Shown: positions 1 through 12,869 of the stretch, piece by piece
How positions within the stretch are numbered: the first letter of the stretch is position 1
Layout of the letters: the number at the start of each line of letters is the position of its first letter
Assembly: GCA_905116865.2 (NCBI GenBank)
Contig: CAJHNH020006634.1
Location: 1 to 64,000 of the forward strand
Direction of reading: 5' to 3'
Length of the DNA stretch: 64,000 nucleotides
From: Candidula unifasciata
Taxonomy: Eukaryota; Mollusca; Gastropoda; Stylommatophora; Geomitridae
Position numbers and translations under genes: made by a program
The notes under the pieces: generated by a model
Told to the model about the DNA's origin: nothing
Database searches by the model: none
Seen by the model: only the letters and a program-made list of their open reading frames with translations

Positions 1-265
1 GCCGGGGGATGATTTCACCGTCCGGGTTAAAAAAAAATTGAAGTTTTTTGTCATATGAATGGGCGATCCTTGCCTCACTCGGGCACAGAAAGCTCGTGCT
101 GGTTTTACGGTTCCTCATGCAAACTCCTGCCACCGTCCTTGTTGTGTCTATGGAAAATGGCTATACAGCCTAAACGAGCCGCAATCCATACCTAGGATCG
201 TGTCCGGCACCCTCGGGCTCTCATCAGTCCCCCCCAGTGCGGGTATAACATTTTTTAAAAACTCA
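1..265. other. Left edge, no feature recognised
   Basis: No gene or repeat is recognisable in this short stretch. It contains runs of A and short open frames on both strands that do not resemble any family. Base-level quality appears poor, as in the rest of the first 9 kb. Confidence 0.4.
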
Positions 266-650
266 TTTGGGACAGGGGTCAAGCATGTGGATAAATTTCC
301 CCTACTATACAAAAAACCCTTTATTTTCAATGTCATAGTGAAGAAAAACTGGTTTAATTTTCCTGCTAAAAACAAACCTTATTTTCAATGACAGAGTCCA
401 AAGGGGCAATTTTCGCTATACAACAAACCTGGTTAAAATGTCATGGGGAAGCAAATGGTTGAATTCCTGCTATACAACAAACAACCTTGGTTCAATGTCA
501 TGAGTGAAGCAAACGGCTGAATTTTCGCTAACAACAAACCTTGTTTCAAAGTCAGTGAAGCAAACGGGCTGAATTTCCTGCTATACAACAACCTTGGTTC
601 AAATTCATGATAAAGAAAAACGGGCTAAATTTTCTAAAAAACCCTTAGTG
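266..650. repeat. Degenerate minisatellite, about 60-65 bp unit
   Basis: A unit containing TGCTATACAACAAACC, TTGGTTCAATGTCATG and GAAGCAAACGGGCTGAATTT recurs about six times with many single-base insertions and deletions. The irregularity looks more like sequencing error than biological drift, because most differences are in homopolymer lengths. Confidence 0.7.
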
Positions 651-800
651 ACAAATCCCCAATGAAGTGGTGGTCACCCATAACACAAATATTTGCTGTG
701 CTGTAAACGGCACAAGCAATTATTCTTTGGAAAAAGGGAAGAAGAAATTGTTGTTCCCATTTTGTGTCTCCATCTTAGAGTTGCGTGACCCTAAAATTTT
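651..800. other. No feature recognised
   Basis: Non-repetitive low-quality sequence between two small tandem arrays. Nothing here supports a gene. Confidence 0.3.
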
Positions 801-819
801 TTCATGTACCCTGGCTATG

Positions 820-1020
820 TTTGGGGTTTCCGGGGGTCGGACAGGAAAAGAGAGAGGGCGCACAAAGAGACAGATACTGCGGGTGGGGTTTTCCGGGGTT
901 GGACGGGATAAGAAAGGGATTTTGCCAAAGAGACAGATCCCTGCTGGGGGGGTTTCCGGGTTGGACATAAAGAGGGATTTGCACAAGAGACAGATACCTC
1001 TGCTTTGGAGGTAAAAGGGG
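820..1020. repeat. Three-copy tandem repeat, about 60-65 bp
   Basis: Three units share GGGGTTTCCGGGGTTGGAC followed by an AAGAGACAGATAC motif. Open frames here on both strands are a by-product of the repeat. Unit lengths differ by a few bases, again mostly in G runs. Confidence 0.65.
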
Positions 1021-2940
1021 CAATAAACACTGGGGAAAGAAACCCCCACAGCCAAATTTTATAAAATTGATGCATTGGCCCCATGTTAATAAACTGTACG
1101 TTAACCCTTGTAAATTTCAAGAGATAATCTTTTTTTTTACATGTACAAAAAAATAGTTAAAAATCAAGAGGTTTTAATTCTTGACTGGGGTTTTATCCAT
1201 ATGGTTGGTCTCTGTCCACAGAACAGAGTTCCCCCGAGGCACACTCAAAGCAAATCTCCATAACTCCCCATTCTCCAGGGGTTCATAAAATTGGGGGCCC
1301 CATGAATGATGACATAGCAATCCCTGTATTCAGAGGGTGAATAAAGGGTTGACCACTTCCCCGGAGAACCGTTTTTGGAAAGTAAAGGGGCAAAAATTTT
1401 GGGACTGTTGGCATTGGGGGCTCTTTGTTTTCTAAGGGGGGGGGGGGGGAGACGGGGCACCTGTGGGAACGTCCTGTTCAAAGATGTACATCTGACTCAT
1501 TTATTGATGTAAAGGAATCTGTGTTGCAAATACCAAGCCATCATCTGTTGTTCAAGGGCACGTTTGGTTTTAAACTGCATCATTCAGACTTCGATTTGTG
1601 CTTTGTGAACACTCGCAAAATGGGAGCCTTTCTTTGACAGACAAGCCACTAAAATAAACCTGGTGTGGGCGTATCCCCCTCTTTTTAATCACCCTTTCAA
1701 TGTATGGAAAAAATAACAAAAACCTGTTCTCAACATATAAATAAACTGTACCCTTGATTTTTACGGGCCCCTTTAAAATTTGAAGGGCTCACCCTGTAAA
1801 TTCCTTTCCTGAATGATGACCGCCATTTTTAACGGGGGGAGATGACTGGGGTGAGTTTTTTTCCGCGTTTTTTATTCTTTTCTTTATTATCATTTGAAAA
1901 ACAGAATTAGGGAAAAACTATTAAAGACCCCACTCGAAGCAGCAGATATATTATAAGATAAAAGTAGAAAAAACGAAGTGTACATTCCCGAAAGGAAAAA
2001 CCAATTCAAAACTGTGAACACATTATACAGGAAAATGATTTCATATCGGGGAGAATTTTTTAAAAAGTGAAAAATTAAAAAGAAACCCCAAAAAGACATC
2101 AATTAAATAATTTTGGGCAAATGGCCCAATTTTAAATGAAAGCATGTAATATAAAAACTAAAAAAACACTGTTCAACACAATATTTTAAAAACTATGCTA
2201 TAATTTAAAAATGGACAGCCAAAACGAAGGAAAATTCATGACAACTTAAATTTAAAAACTATCGGTGTAACGAGGAAAGATCGATTTAGGAACGATGATA
2301 CCCAAAGACATTTTGGCCCAGAAAAATACGAATTTATAGGTAGACAACAATAAAAGGGTTTGGCCCATGTAACAAATTGGCTCAACGGGGCACCACAATT
2401 TTATACAGATACAGGGGAAACAGAGGGGGGGGGCTAAAATCACCAAAGTTCCACCTTTATATGAAGCGAATGTAAGGGCCTGTTTCAGAGATCTGTTCTT
2501 GCCCTGACACCATGAGACATTACCAGAGTAGAGACAAGAAGAAGAAGTTATGGGTTGTTTTGTCTAAACTTAAACTTGTAAGTTAATGTTTTGTTTATCT
2601 TTTTTCTTTTAGCTCCTTTTGGGATAAGCCCGCCCCCACTTCGAAAGTTATTGTGCCCCTCCCTTTTATTCATTCTTCGTTCCATTTCTGTTCTTTTTTA
2701 GGTCTGCTTTTTTCCTTTTTTCCCTTTGGGGTTCCGTACCCGTTTAGAATGTCATTACTGTTTAAAGGTCAGAAACGGAGACACTAAAAAATTATGTGTT
2801 TAAAAAAAGAAACAAAATGCCACCTTATTTATCTCATTCCCTAGAACATTTTTGACTCAAACCCTTCCCCCCCACCCAAAAATATCTGCTGCTAGAGGTA
2901 CATTTTTGTTACTATGGAGAAAGTAGTTTTACTTTAAACG
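1021..2940. other. Low-quality intergenic sequence, no gene
   Basis: AT-rich sequence with long homopolymers, for example about 13 G at 1436-1449. No reading frame resembles a protein family. Around 2474-2545 a stretch (GGGCCTGTTTCAGAGATCTG and onward) ending in AAGAAGAAGAAG matches the plus-strand sequence at 57064-57130 and is probably a LINE 3' tail. Confidence 0.45.
2474..2545 (+). repeat. LINE 3'-tail fragment with (AAG)n end
   Basis: The stretch begins GGGCCTGTTTCAGAGATCTG and ends in AAGAAGAAGAAG. A close relative lies at 57064-57130, directly downstream of a reverse-transcriptase C-terminal remnant, so this is read as the 3' tail of the same LINE family. No coding remnant is visible next to it here. 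Confidence 0.45.
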
Positions 2941-2949
2941 GGGCCAATG

Positions 2950-3130
2950 ATTTGTCCGGTCCAGGGGGCCTGGTTAGCTGGCCCAGTGGGGCCGGGATTA
3001 CCCCCTCCAAGTGGGGGCCCCTGGATTAGCCGCCCAGTGGGGGTTGGATACCCGGCCAGTGGTTTGGGATTAGCTGGTCCATGTGGCCGGGAAAAGCGGT
3101 CCATGTGGCCTTTGGTTTACCCGGGGCCCA
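2950..3130 (+). repeat. Degraded copy of the 25-bp array seen clean at 9283
   Basis: The sequence alternates GGTCCAGTGTGG-like and TGGATTAGCTGG-like pieces with inflated G and C runs. The clean version at 9283-9380 has a regular 25-bp unit, so this is the same array in a corrupted or highly diverged form. It precedes the first copy of the 4.28-kb duplication. Confidence 0.6.
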
Positions 3131-3139
3131 GGGGGGCCC

Positions 3140-4890
3140 CGGAAAGCCGTGTCGGGGACGGGTTTCCCTTTTACACCCCAAAAATGGTTTTATTTTTGGG
3201 AACCGAGACAACTGTTTTTGGGGGCAAGAGCAACTTTCCCTGGTATCAATACAGCCCCAAATTGGCTGGGAAAAAAGGGTAGCTGCCGATCCCCCAAAAG
3301 GGGTAGGAATTTAGACCACCCTTAGACAGACAATTACCCCCCCCGAAAATTTTCCCCTTTTCTGGTAAAAAAATTAACCCCCCCATCAGACTTGAAATTT
3401 TTGGGAGAAGCACTGACCCAACAACATCAAAAATAGAAATAAATTTTAACTTAGTTTAAACAATCATAGGAATGTTTTTTAAAAATTTAAAGAAAAATTC
3501 AATACTATTTATTTTTAAAAATAATTATTCAAAAAAGTAGGTAAAGATAAAAAGAAGTAACTAAACGTCGTCAAAGAGGATAGTGGGAAATCACAAAAAT
3601 TCCACCTGGATTTCCCCAGGGGATCACATTTCAAAGACTGAGGGGAAGTCGGATCGCCCAAGCACAAGATCTTTTTAGGCCTCCAATCTTGTACAACCGC
3701 CGGGCGTTTTTGGAAGCTCGCCTCCAAAGGGAAAAAGGATCTTCCCGGTTTTCGCGCTAGGAGGAAACATCAAAAAAATATAGCCCCCTGCTGTTTTGAA
3801 AATAAATTATTCCCAATTTTCCCCCTCTCTCTTCATATTTCGAAGTGGGATAATGGTCTAGTAGCCTTGTTTTTACAAGCTCCACTTCTGACTACTGTCC
3901 AGTCCAATGAATGTCTTCCATTTCCTGTCCAGGATGTAGTGAAATACCACTCATTTACACAGATAACAGCAATACCGTTATAAATAAACACAAAAGACAA
4001 AATTTATGGGAATTCTCTCAAAAAATGTTGAAAATTTCAATAAAAGGTTTTGTTTTCCCTGTTTCCAGATATTCCAGGGGTTTTTTTTTGGGGACAGAAA
4101 GCCCTAAAAATACAATTTAATCTGCTGGGTAAAAAAAAAATTCATTAAAACTCATGAATAATACATCAATAACCTGAAAACAAATTCGCATTTCTACAAA
4201 AAGCAAACATTATAATTTAGAAGTTGAGCTAGAAGAACATGTCTCCATGAAATTTCCCATGAAATTTCCATTATTACCAGCCCAAAAACCACCCAAGACA
4301 TTCATCTCCCGCATAGAAGATAGAAAATTTTCCTAAAGTTTTGATACGAAAACAAAATAACCCTAAACCGAAAATAGGAAAGGGAATAGCCTAAAGAAGG
4401 GTTTCCTGTCCTGTGAGAAATGGTCACGGGGTTTTTCCCGTTGGTAAAATTCTAATATTTACCGAATGCGCCCAAAAATAAAATCCGATTTAATTTAACA
4501 TTACTGTGCCCATTGTTTAGATGTAACTATAGGGTCTCGCAGGGTTTTTTAGGCGGCGAAAAGAAAAAGTTCTCCCAAAACGGCCCGCTCAAACCCCTGC
4601 TTGCGACCTAAATAAAATGGGGGGCACTTGTCTCATGGGGGTTTTTCCGGGTTCCCGGGGGTTTTCCCCCGCTACTTTGCCGAGCTACCGTTTTTTTTTA
4701 ACTGAAACTCAGGGAATTAAAAGGGGACAATGGAAACCCCCAAACAGAAACCCGTGGGCTAACCGGGAATTCCTCAATGCTCTTATGCGAAAGAAGTCAC
4801 GGGGCCAGTAGAAGAAAAATAAAAGGGGTCACAAAGGAGGGTACCCCGCCAAAGTATTGTCTACTTGAAGGCGGCGTCTCGCGCAGAACC
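3140..4890. repeat. First copy of a large duplication (partner 7380-9270)
   Basis: The segment aligns collinearly with 7380-9270 at an offset near 4277 bases; TCCACTTCTGACTACTGTCC, for instance, is at 3881 and at 8158. Differences are mainly lost single bases and altered homopolymer lengths. No coding potential was recognised in either copy. It may be a real tandem duplication or two versions of one locus joined by the assembler. Confidence 0.7.
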
Positions 4891-7370
4891 CCCCTTTCGA
4901 AGCTTTTTAAAAATGCAAGATCCTGTAAAGAAACAAAACCGAACCATTTCCCCGGGCCCCCAAAGACTTCCTGTCTGTTTTTTCAGTATCTTTATGAAAA
5001 TTCTTGCCCGTGATGTGTTTAAAAGCATGCACCAGGGGTGAGCCCCGTTGCCAGGTATTGACCCCCCAGAATCAATGATTTGGGTGGGTCTGGTCTGAAT
5101 CAAGGCCAACCTGATAAAAGTCAAACCACAATGTACCTAATTTGCCCTATAAAAAGGTGAGCTTGTGGGGACGCTTGTATAAAGATACAGTGAAACTTTT
5201 TCCGTTTCTCCTCCACCCATTTCATTAGTACATTCTGTCACTTTTTTTTTGGTTAAAAAAGGGGAGGCGCCCTCGGGGTACCTAGGTTGGCCAGTTTACC
5301 ACGACCCTTTTTTGGTAGGGTGTCCCTTTTTCCCTCCGTTGATTCTGCCCCCCTTCAAAATTTTTCGGGGGATTTTTCCATCCCTAAGCTCCTTTGGGAA
5401 TGAGCAAAAAAGTAGTTCTAAAACAGTACATAGTCGAATGGTTCGTTTTTGAAATGCAAAGGTGGTATTGCTTGGGGCCGAAGTTCCCCGCAGCGAGTTA
5501 TCCGTCCTCTTTCGAAGTAAAGAGTACTCAAGACCCGATTTTTGGTTTCCCTTTACTCTTGGCTTGTTCGCCACTGCCTTCATCAAGTTCCCCTGTGGGC
5601 AGCTGCACGGCAAGAGATAGGCTTTTCCCCCTGCCCAAAGAAGTAATTTTTTGGTTTATGGCAAAGTGCTGTCTGCCCCTTTTCAACGAATAAGGCTTAG
5701 GGGAAATTTCCTGCTCATAAAGAGTTTCCCCCCAGAATATTTAAAAGACCTCGGGAAAAGTACCCTTTTGGGCGGTTTTCCCCCCTGGTCCAGCTTTTAT
5801 GGACCCTGCCCAAGGGGGGTAAATAAGTGAGTCTGTGCCTCACGTCCCCCACGGGATCCAAATCAAACTAAACTATCCCCCTTTTGCTGGGGCTGCCAGG
5901 GAAAAAAAAGAAACAGATTTTTTTATTCCTGTCCCAATGCGCCATGATTCCATTCTTGTTTAACATTCTGGGGGCATATAAGTCACTAAAGTTCCCTTCC
6001 CTTTTCATTTTGGCTAGTGTCCTCAAAAGCCCTGTTTTACGGTTCCGCAGTTTTCATTGGGGCGCTGTTTGATGTGTTTGGGTCCCTCTTATCCTACACT
6101 TCCCTTTTGGAACATGCCGTTTCCCCTTTTTTCACTAAGGACAAAAAGTTAAAAAATCGGAGTGGGGTTTGAGGTTTTTCTGTCACGGAGACGATTAGGG
6201 GGCCACGGGACACTTTTTCCCCTTTCCCTATTCATTTAGGCTCAGAGGGTTTTCCCCACTTTGCCCCCTGGGTTTAAAGGGGGGTAAAGGGGTTTAGCAA
6301 GTGGACTGTCCTTTTGAAATTTTTTTGTTTTCGTCCTCCTTTCCCTTTTGGGACAGGGGGCTTCCATTTTGCTTCTCAGGGCAAAGGAGAATACAGGGTT
6401 CAGAATGATTGATTCCCGTCAAGAATTCTTGGTCCCCCTCTTTCCCATAAGGAAAAAGAGGGTGAGGGAAGGTTTGGGGGGTTATTACTTATCTTTTTGG
6501 GTCATTTGGCGCAAAGTAAAACCTCCCTTTAGAGAGTGAGTCCCATTTCTACCCAAATGTCAGTATGGGGTTTCATTCCCTCAAATACCTGAGTTTTCTC
6601 ACCGGCCCGGTCTAAATGCAGTTTTCTTCTTTGCTGCCTAAATAGTCGATAGTTAGCCTTTCTTGAAGAAGCTTTTTTTTTTTCCAGCTCATCCTCTGGA
6701 GTTGTCTAGCATCTTCTTTTCTTAAATTCCGTATTCCTCTTCTTCTTCCCTCTCCGCATGACGAGCAGCTTTAGTCCCCCCTTTCCGTTCGCGTTTATGA
6801 ACGCATTAACTCTTTCCTCTATAGCCCCTTTGTTCACCAAAATCCTTTCTTTCAAAACCGGGGCCCCGGGGGTCCTAATGTCTAGATTGTTCATTTACAA
6901 AGCAGGAAATGATCACTGCAGGACAACCAGAAAATTTTTAGTTGAGGTTGGGTGATAGAATAAAAAAAAGGAAAAAAGACCCCCATTAAAGGGGAACTTT
7001 TCTGAAAAAAGCAAATAATCAACTTAGCACATCAAAACCTTTAAAAAAACTTAACCAAATGCAAAAAATGAATGTCAAAAAAATGATTTACAAAAATATC
7101 AAATATAAAACAGTCAAGATTGGGAAAAAAATTTGCAGATACTCCTATTGTGTTTTTACATTTAAGGTAAATAAAACAGTTTTTATTTTTTTTCTATATT
7201 TACTTGAGTTAATACCGTCACTCTCCAAAACCCTAAATTAACACATTTAAAAAAAAATGGGCCGTAAAACTAGGGAAAGTAAAATTTTTTATATTTTAAA
7301 AAAAAATTTTTGAAAAAAATTTCAATGCAGGGTTTCCCCGGGTTTTTAAAAAACCGCAGAAAATTGTGTG
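4891..7370. other. Low-quality spacer, no gene recognised
   Basis: This part lies between the duplicated segments and has no counterpart after the second copy in this window. It is full of long G, C and T runs. Several frames stay open for 60-105 residues, but none has a recognisable motif. Confidence 0.4.
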
Positions 7371-7379
7371 GCCTCAAAA

Positions 7380-9270
7380 ATTATCCCCGGGCGGCCCCCA
7401 CTTCGGAACAGGTCTTTTTTCACTCACTAAAATGGTGTTTTTTTTAGGACCGAGACAACTGTCTTTTGGTCAAAGAGCAGACAGTGTCCCGGATCCGTAC
7501 AGACTCGAATTTGGGTCGCAAAGAAGGGAGCTGCCGAAATCCAGAAAAAGGGGTGGGGGAAATTTTTTTATGCCAAACTTAGCAAACAGATTTCCCCCCC
7601 CGACAATTTCCCTTTCTGGGAAAAAAATTAAGCCCCCATCTAGATATGATATTTGGGAACGACTAACCATACATACACGAAAAAAATAAAAAAAACTATG
7701 AGTTTTAAAACAAACATAGGAATGTTTTTTTAAATTAAGTAAAATTTAAAACTATTTCTTTTTAAAATCATTTTCAAACTAAATAGGGGAAAGATAAAAA
7801 TAATAACATGAAACTGTCTCGGAGGGTCATGGGAAAAAAACAAATTTCCACCCGGGGTTTTCCCAGAGGAAAACCATTTCAAAGATAGGGGGAATGTCGG
7901 ATCTGTCCCAAGCCCCAAAATCTTCCTTAGGGCACCCAATCATTATCAACCCCTGGCAGTGGTTTTAAACTCGTCCTGCCACAAAGGAACAAGGGTCTGT
8001 CCTCGGCTTTTCAGGCGCTAGGGAGGAAACAATCAAAAAAATATATATAGTCCCTGCTGTTTTTTGCAAAATACAATATATTCCCAACTTTCCCCTCTTC
8101 TCTCATATTGTCAGAATTGGGATAATGGTCCTAGTAGCCCTTGTCATTTACATCGCTTCCACTTCTGACTACTGTCCAGTCCAGATGAATGTCTTTCCAT
8201 ACTTCTGTCCTTCAGGATGATAGTGTAACTACCACTCATTTACAAAGACTCAGACAGCAATATGCAGTTATATAATGCAACACAAAATCAGGACCGAAGG
8301 TTATAGAAATTCTCTCTATAAATGTTGAGAATTCTAGATAAAAGGTCTTGCCTTTCCTGTCTTCCAGATATTTCCACTGGGTGTTTTCTTGGACAGCATG
8401 TCCTCAAAATCACAGCATTTAATACTGCTGTGTATAAGTAAAATGATACATTAATAACATCATGACTAATACATCAATAACCTGAAAAACAAAATTCAGC
8501 ACTTCTACAACAAGCAAACATTATGAATATAGAAAGTATGAGCATGAGAAGAACAATGTCTCCTATGAAATGTTACCATTGAAATGTTACCATTATCTAC
8601 ACAGACCTAATAACCAGCCATAGATCATTCATCTACCAGCAATAGAAGATAGATAATTTCCTAAGAGTCTTAGATACAGCAAACAGAAGTAACCTCCTAG
8701 ATACCGAACAATAGGAATCAGGAATAGATCATAAAGAAATGGTTTCCTGTCCATGTGCAGAAATGGGTCAGTCGGTGGTTTTTCCTCTGTCTGGTACAAT
8801 TCTAATATTGTACACGAAATGCGGCACGAAAAACTGAAATCACGATTTATTAACAGTTACTGTGCTCACCTGGATTTAGATTGTAACTATATGGTCATGC
8901 TGCTAGGGTTTTTAGGCGGCGAGAAGACAAAGTTCTGCCAAAACGGCCCGCTCTAACACCTGCTTGCTGACCTGAAGTAAAATGGCTGGCAATCTTGTCT
9001 CACTGCGGGATTTCCGGTGTTGGCCAGGGTTTTCTCCGCTACGTTGCCGAGTTACTAGCCGTATTTTTTTATACGTGAAAGCTCAGGGGAATTACAAGTA
9101 GGACAATGGAAAATCCCCAAACAGCAACCGTAGGCTATAACCGGGATATCTCTCAATGCGTCTTATGACGAAAATGAAGTCACTGGGCGCATGTAAGAGA
9201 GAAAAATAGAAGGGTCACAAAGGGGTGGTACGTCAGCCAAAAGTATCTTGTCTACTTGAAGCGGCGTCTC
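7380..9270. repeat. Second copy of the large duplication
   Basis: Collinear with 3140-4890. The sequence becomes visibly cleaner from about 8100 onward, with normal homopolymer lengths. It ends at the motif TACTTGAAGCGGCGTCTCGC, which is also where the first copy diverges (about 4880). Confidence 0.7.
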
Positions 9271-9282
9271 GCGACAGCCGGT

Positions 9283-9380
9283 CCAGTGTGGCTCTGGATT
9301 AGCTGGTCCAGTGTGGCTCTGGATTAGCCGGTCCAGTGTGGCTCTGGATTAGCCGGTCCAGTGTGGCTCTGGATTAGCTA
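9283..9380 (+). repeat. 25-bp minisatellite, four copies
   Basis: The unit GGTCCAGTGTGGCTCTGGAT plus TAGCC repeats at exactly 25-bp intervals (for example 9305 and 9330). The units are almost identical. Confidence 0.9.
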
Positions 9381-9555
9381 GGCTGAGAATTCAGTTGTCA
9401 GAAAACATCTTTAAAAAACAGAAGTGTCCAGAAATGTAACATCCAGGTAAATAAGAACATTTGTCACATGGCTGACTATTTTGGAACAGTCAAAAACTCT
9501 TAGGGGTGGTATATTCTAGAATAAAGATCAAAATAGAAAACACACTCACAAAAAA
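9381..9555. other. No feature recognised
   Basis: Ordinary AT-rich sequence without open frames of interest. Confidence 0.4.
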
Positions 9556-9559
9556 AGTA

Positions 9560-9722
9560 TTTTCTTGTTCTTCTTATTATCTTGTGGTTTACAGCTAGGC
9601 TGTGATATCACATCGAGTTTCTAACCAACCCTAATTAGTCACCTTTTAGGACATGCTTGTTATGGGACAGTGGATCTGTTCCTTCTCCTACAAAAATGGG
9701 CCCTGACACACCCAAGCGGAGA
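9560..9722 (+). repeat. Element A copy (3' half)
   Basis: It carries the shared 3' block of the dispersed family: AATTAGTCACCTTTTAGGAC, ACATGCTTGTTATGGGACAG, then GTGGATCTGTTCC and a terminal region ending near ACCCAAGCGG. The 5' half reads GGTTTACAGCTAGGCTG, the variant also seen at 45425 and, inverted, at 42860. Confidence 0.65.
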
Positions 9723-9968
9723 AATGGGTTCAACCAACAACAGTTTGAGAACAGAATAGTTCTATTTAGATCCTATACTATTATCCTTCACTAAATAGAT
9801 GGCAACTATAAATTAGATTAGAGAAATTAGATGTACACAAACAACATATTTTAGCATGAGATGGGGATGTTACTTGACAATTGAGTGACACTGACAAACT
9901 TGACTGGACAGACAAAAAGTGAGTTTCCTATTCTTTAACTGCATTTGTAAAAACAACATTAACAGTTT

Positions 9969-10001
<33 letters not shown>

Positions 10002-10918
10002 GCATTTCCTTTTAACCAGTTATAGTGTGTTTTTTTGCAATTTGTTTTCAGTGTCTTTGTCTGGAAGTGCCTTTGATCTGCTACTCAGGAAGTCTTAGAG
10101 TACAGATATTTATAAATATGTTCAACTGATGAAACAGTCGTCTGCGGTGTTTAACCATTTTCATACGTTCAGGAATGCCTGTTTGTCTACAAGTTCATCT
10201 AACAGTTTTAGTTCTGTCAGTCCCAATCGGTGATTATACAGTGGAACTGCAATATTCGTCATTAATTCATTCCTGAGGGGAGGACCAAGATGAAAAAGAA
10301 CAAATATTAAATCAGCTTTCCTTAGGAATTATTTTTAATGGTTTAATCCATCTATTTAACAAAATTTCATTTGAAAATCGCTCTCAGAAATCATTTCGAA
10401 GATATTTTAATTACATTTTACCTCAATACTTATTATTGCATTATCATTGTGACAGAGATTTACTCACCCTGATGTTGTAAATATACTGCAGACCTACATA
10501 ATTTAAAAAAAAATTGTTATTTACCTTTTGGATGGGAAAAAAAACTGGCTATTGTTTGGAAGCGGAGTCACCTTCCATTCTGACATCAGATAGTGTTAAT
10601 GATGGTGATTGATGTCCTGATTTTGCAGAATTCCCTGATGGCACACCAGCACTCTCTTGTTAAAGAAGTTATCCAGTGTTGTTTTGTTTTATTGCGCTGT
10701 TGGTTTTTTTTTTATTTTTATATTGTGTGTCCAAATAGATCATCATCAAATTAATTGATACGCTGAATAACTATAGCGATGTTTGGGTGCATTCTCAAAA
10801 TAAACTTTTATTTTTTGCTCAAATGGACAGCAATTTCTTAAATTCAGGACTTGTAACTGGTGCATTATTGTTTTTTTCTCATCTAATGACTTGCCGGTCA
10901 CGTTAGGCAAATATCAAA
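9723..10918. other. AT-rich intergenic sequence with a T30 tract
   Basis: No gene is visible. An uninterrupted run of 30 T occupies 9971-10000, possibly the decayed poly(A) tail of a minus-strand retrotransposon, although no body is recognisable beside it. Confidence 0.4.
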
Positions 10919-10925
10919 GAAAAAC

Positions 10926-11140
10926 CTCGCTAGCGTAGTTGGTTAAACCTGACTTCTCGGCGACCAGGTGACGAACTCCTTATAGTCCGGGTTCACACCC
11001 GGGGTAGGCAGAAAAGCCACATTTCTCCCAGATTTACAGTATCTCTCATGTAATCAAGGCCGAAGGGTTGCGATATCCATAGTACCGAGCTAAAGGGTTA
11101 ACAACTCATGGTTTCTGGATATTTAAAAAAAAAAACTTCA
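10926..11140 (+). mobile_element. tRNA-derived SINE (family 1), copy 1
   Basis: The head has an A box TAGCGTAGTTGG and a B-box-like GGGTTCACACCC about 55 bp downstream, the spacing expected for an internal polymerase III promoter. A body containing TCAAGGCCGAAGGGTTGCGA and GATATCCATA follows, ending GGTTAACAACTCATGG and an A-rich tail near 11130. A second copy lies inverted at 28628-28856; the two are visibly homologous along their whole length. Confidence 0.8.
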
Positions 11141-12035
11141 AAGAAAAACAGGACAAATTTAGAAAAAAGAAGAATATTAGCGTGGATAAATATTAGAGTT
11201 CCACTGTGTGTGATAATCTCTTCAGTGTGATTCCCACTCATTGTGTAATTTATCCTACTTGTTACATTTGACCAGAGCATGCTGAAGAAATCTGGCTTTC
11301 CAAGTTTTCATTTGCACCAAGCATTTAAGATCATTGAGAATAATGTATTCATAATTTCTCATAGTGATTTCCCTCACTAGAGCTCTGCTATAAATCCTTT
11401 TTAAGAATGACAGAGTCTAGAAGGATATAGTTAGAGTACAGTTTGGTCTCAGATCACATAGAATCTACACTATGCTCAAAATCATATCAGCATTCACATA
11501 ACATAACCCTTGACTTGTACAGGTCATGGAGGTATGTCAATGGAGGCACTAGCCTACAAAATCAGCCATTTGTCGCTGTCTTCCGCTTGTCGAACAAGTG
11601 TATAATAATTTAGTCCTATCCATTTCTTGATGTCATTCCAGTTTTTTCTTTGCCTCATCCCCCCCCCCTTCTTTCTTCAACTACCCCCCCCCCCCTTCCA
11701 CTCCCCTCACCCTATGTTTACATATGTGTCCGATTAAGCATAGCAGGAGATACTAGGGCCTGGTATCATTTCCCAGGTTGGCCCACCTTCTGAGATTGTT
11801 TAGGATGGTAACGGGCTGGAACAGTTGTCGAGGGAGGATCTTCTACTGATGACCAGTAGACTCCTGCTGTCAATGCTTCCCTGTGGAGTTTTCCTTTTAT
11901 TGTGCATATGTCTGTCCATTTGATGTATTCATCCAGCCTTCTGAATATTTTAACCAGGAGACATTTAGCATGTGCCAAACAATCGTGGCAATGGACCTAA
12001 CTTTTTTAAGTGAAAAAATTGTGTATCAGTGTATT
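11141..12035. other. Intergenic sequence, no gene
   Basis: It contains short C runs at 11660-11700 but no conserved reading frame. The minus-strand frame at 11766-11978 and the plus-strand frame at 11883-12113 show no family motif, apart from the LINE tail noted next. Confidence 0.4.
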
Positions 12036-12039
12036 TATC

Positions 12040-12135
12040 TATTTCACAAACACATACAGTGGGAAGCTGAAGATGGGGACGCAGCACTTATGGGAATGTC
12101 CCAAGTGTTGTGATGCTGGTTTTCGGCTCACCTCA
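12040..12135 (+). mobile_element. LINE 3'-end fragment (RNase H family B)
   Basis: The block GAAGCTGAAGATGGGGACG, GGGAATGTCCCAAGTGTTGT and GATG matches the end of the LINE fragments at 18004-18290, 31630-31985 and 60000-60240, where it follows the coding remnant RTFNQ..TGTISIGTLRWL. Only the last few codons and 3' sequence survive. Confidence 0.6.
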
Positions 12136-12735
12136 TTTCAAAACTATATTTGACGTTTAAAAAGTATGCATTCTTACTGTATGTTTAATATGTTTTTATT
12201 TTGAAGGCAGCCAACATAAACCTCATAACATATTCATGTGTATAATAATCCTTTTTTGTGTGTGTATGCCTATCCAAGAAAAAATTAGACATCTGAAGCA
12301 TTACCCATGGTTCATTGTAAAATTTCACACAACCACCCTATGAATCAATCCAGATCTGTTTGAGTCAGATGTCTAGGACAGTTCTGTTGACCCTCAGAGA
12401 AACACAAGGGTAGATCATGAGCTTTCCCCGCTATCCAAGAAGGCTTCTAAAAGTGCACAGACAAGACATGGGCTCACCAAAGAAGTCGACACCTCCTGCA
12501 CATGACTGCTTAACCTCACATCTGTATATTGAGCCTTCAACCCTCTATGGGCTGCACCCATTAGGGATCTCAGAGAAGCTGTCTACACACCCCAGACTCT
12601 GTTTACTATTAAAGAATGGGCATCGTATTTCCTCAGTATGTTACACTCCATTCTATGCAGCGGCGCCTTTTATATGGATCCTATGGCAGTACTTTGTGTA
12701 GCATTTGTGCAGCTCATGCATCAGGCTTGGTTTCA
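12136..12735. other. Intergenic sequence, no gene
   Basis: Nothing recognised. The 94-residue plus-strand frame at 12417-12701 has no motif and is not supported as a gene. Confidence 0.4.
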
Positions 12736-12866
<131 letters not shown>

Positions 12867-12869
12867 ATG

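Noticed and set aside
10926..11010. Functional tRNA gene
   Set aside because: A and B boxes are present but no acceptor-stem pairing or anticodon arm is evident, and the body and a second copy identify it as a SINE.
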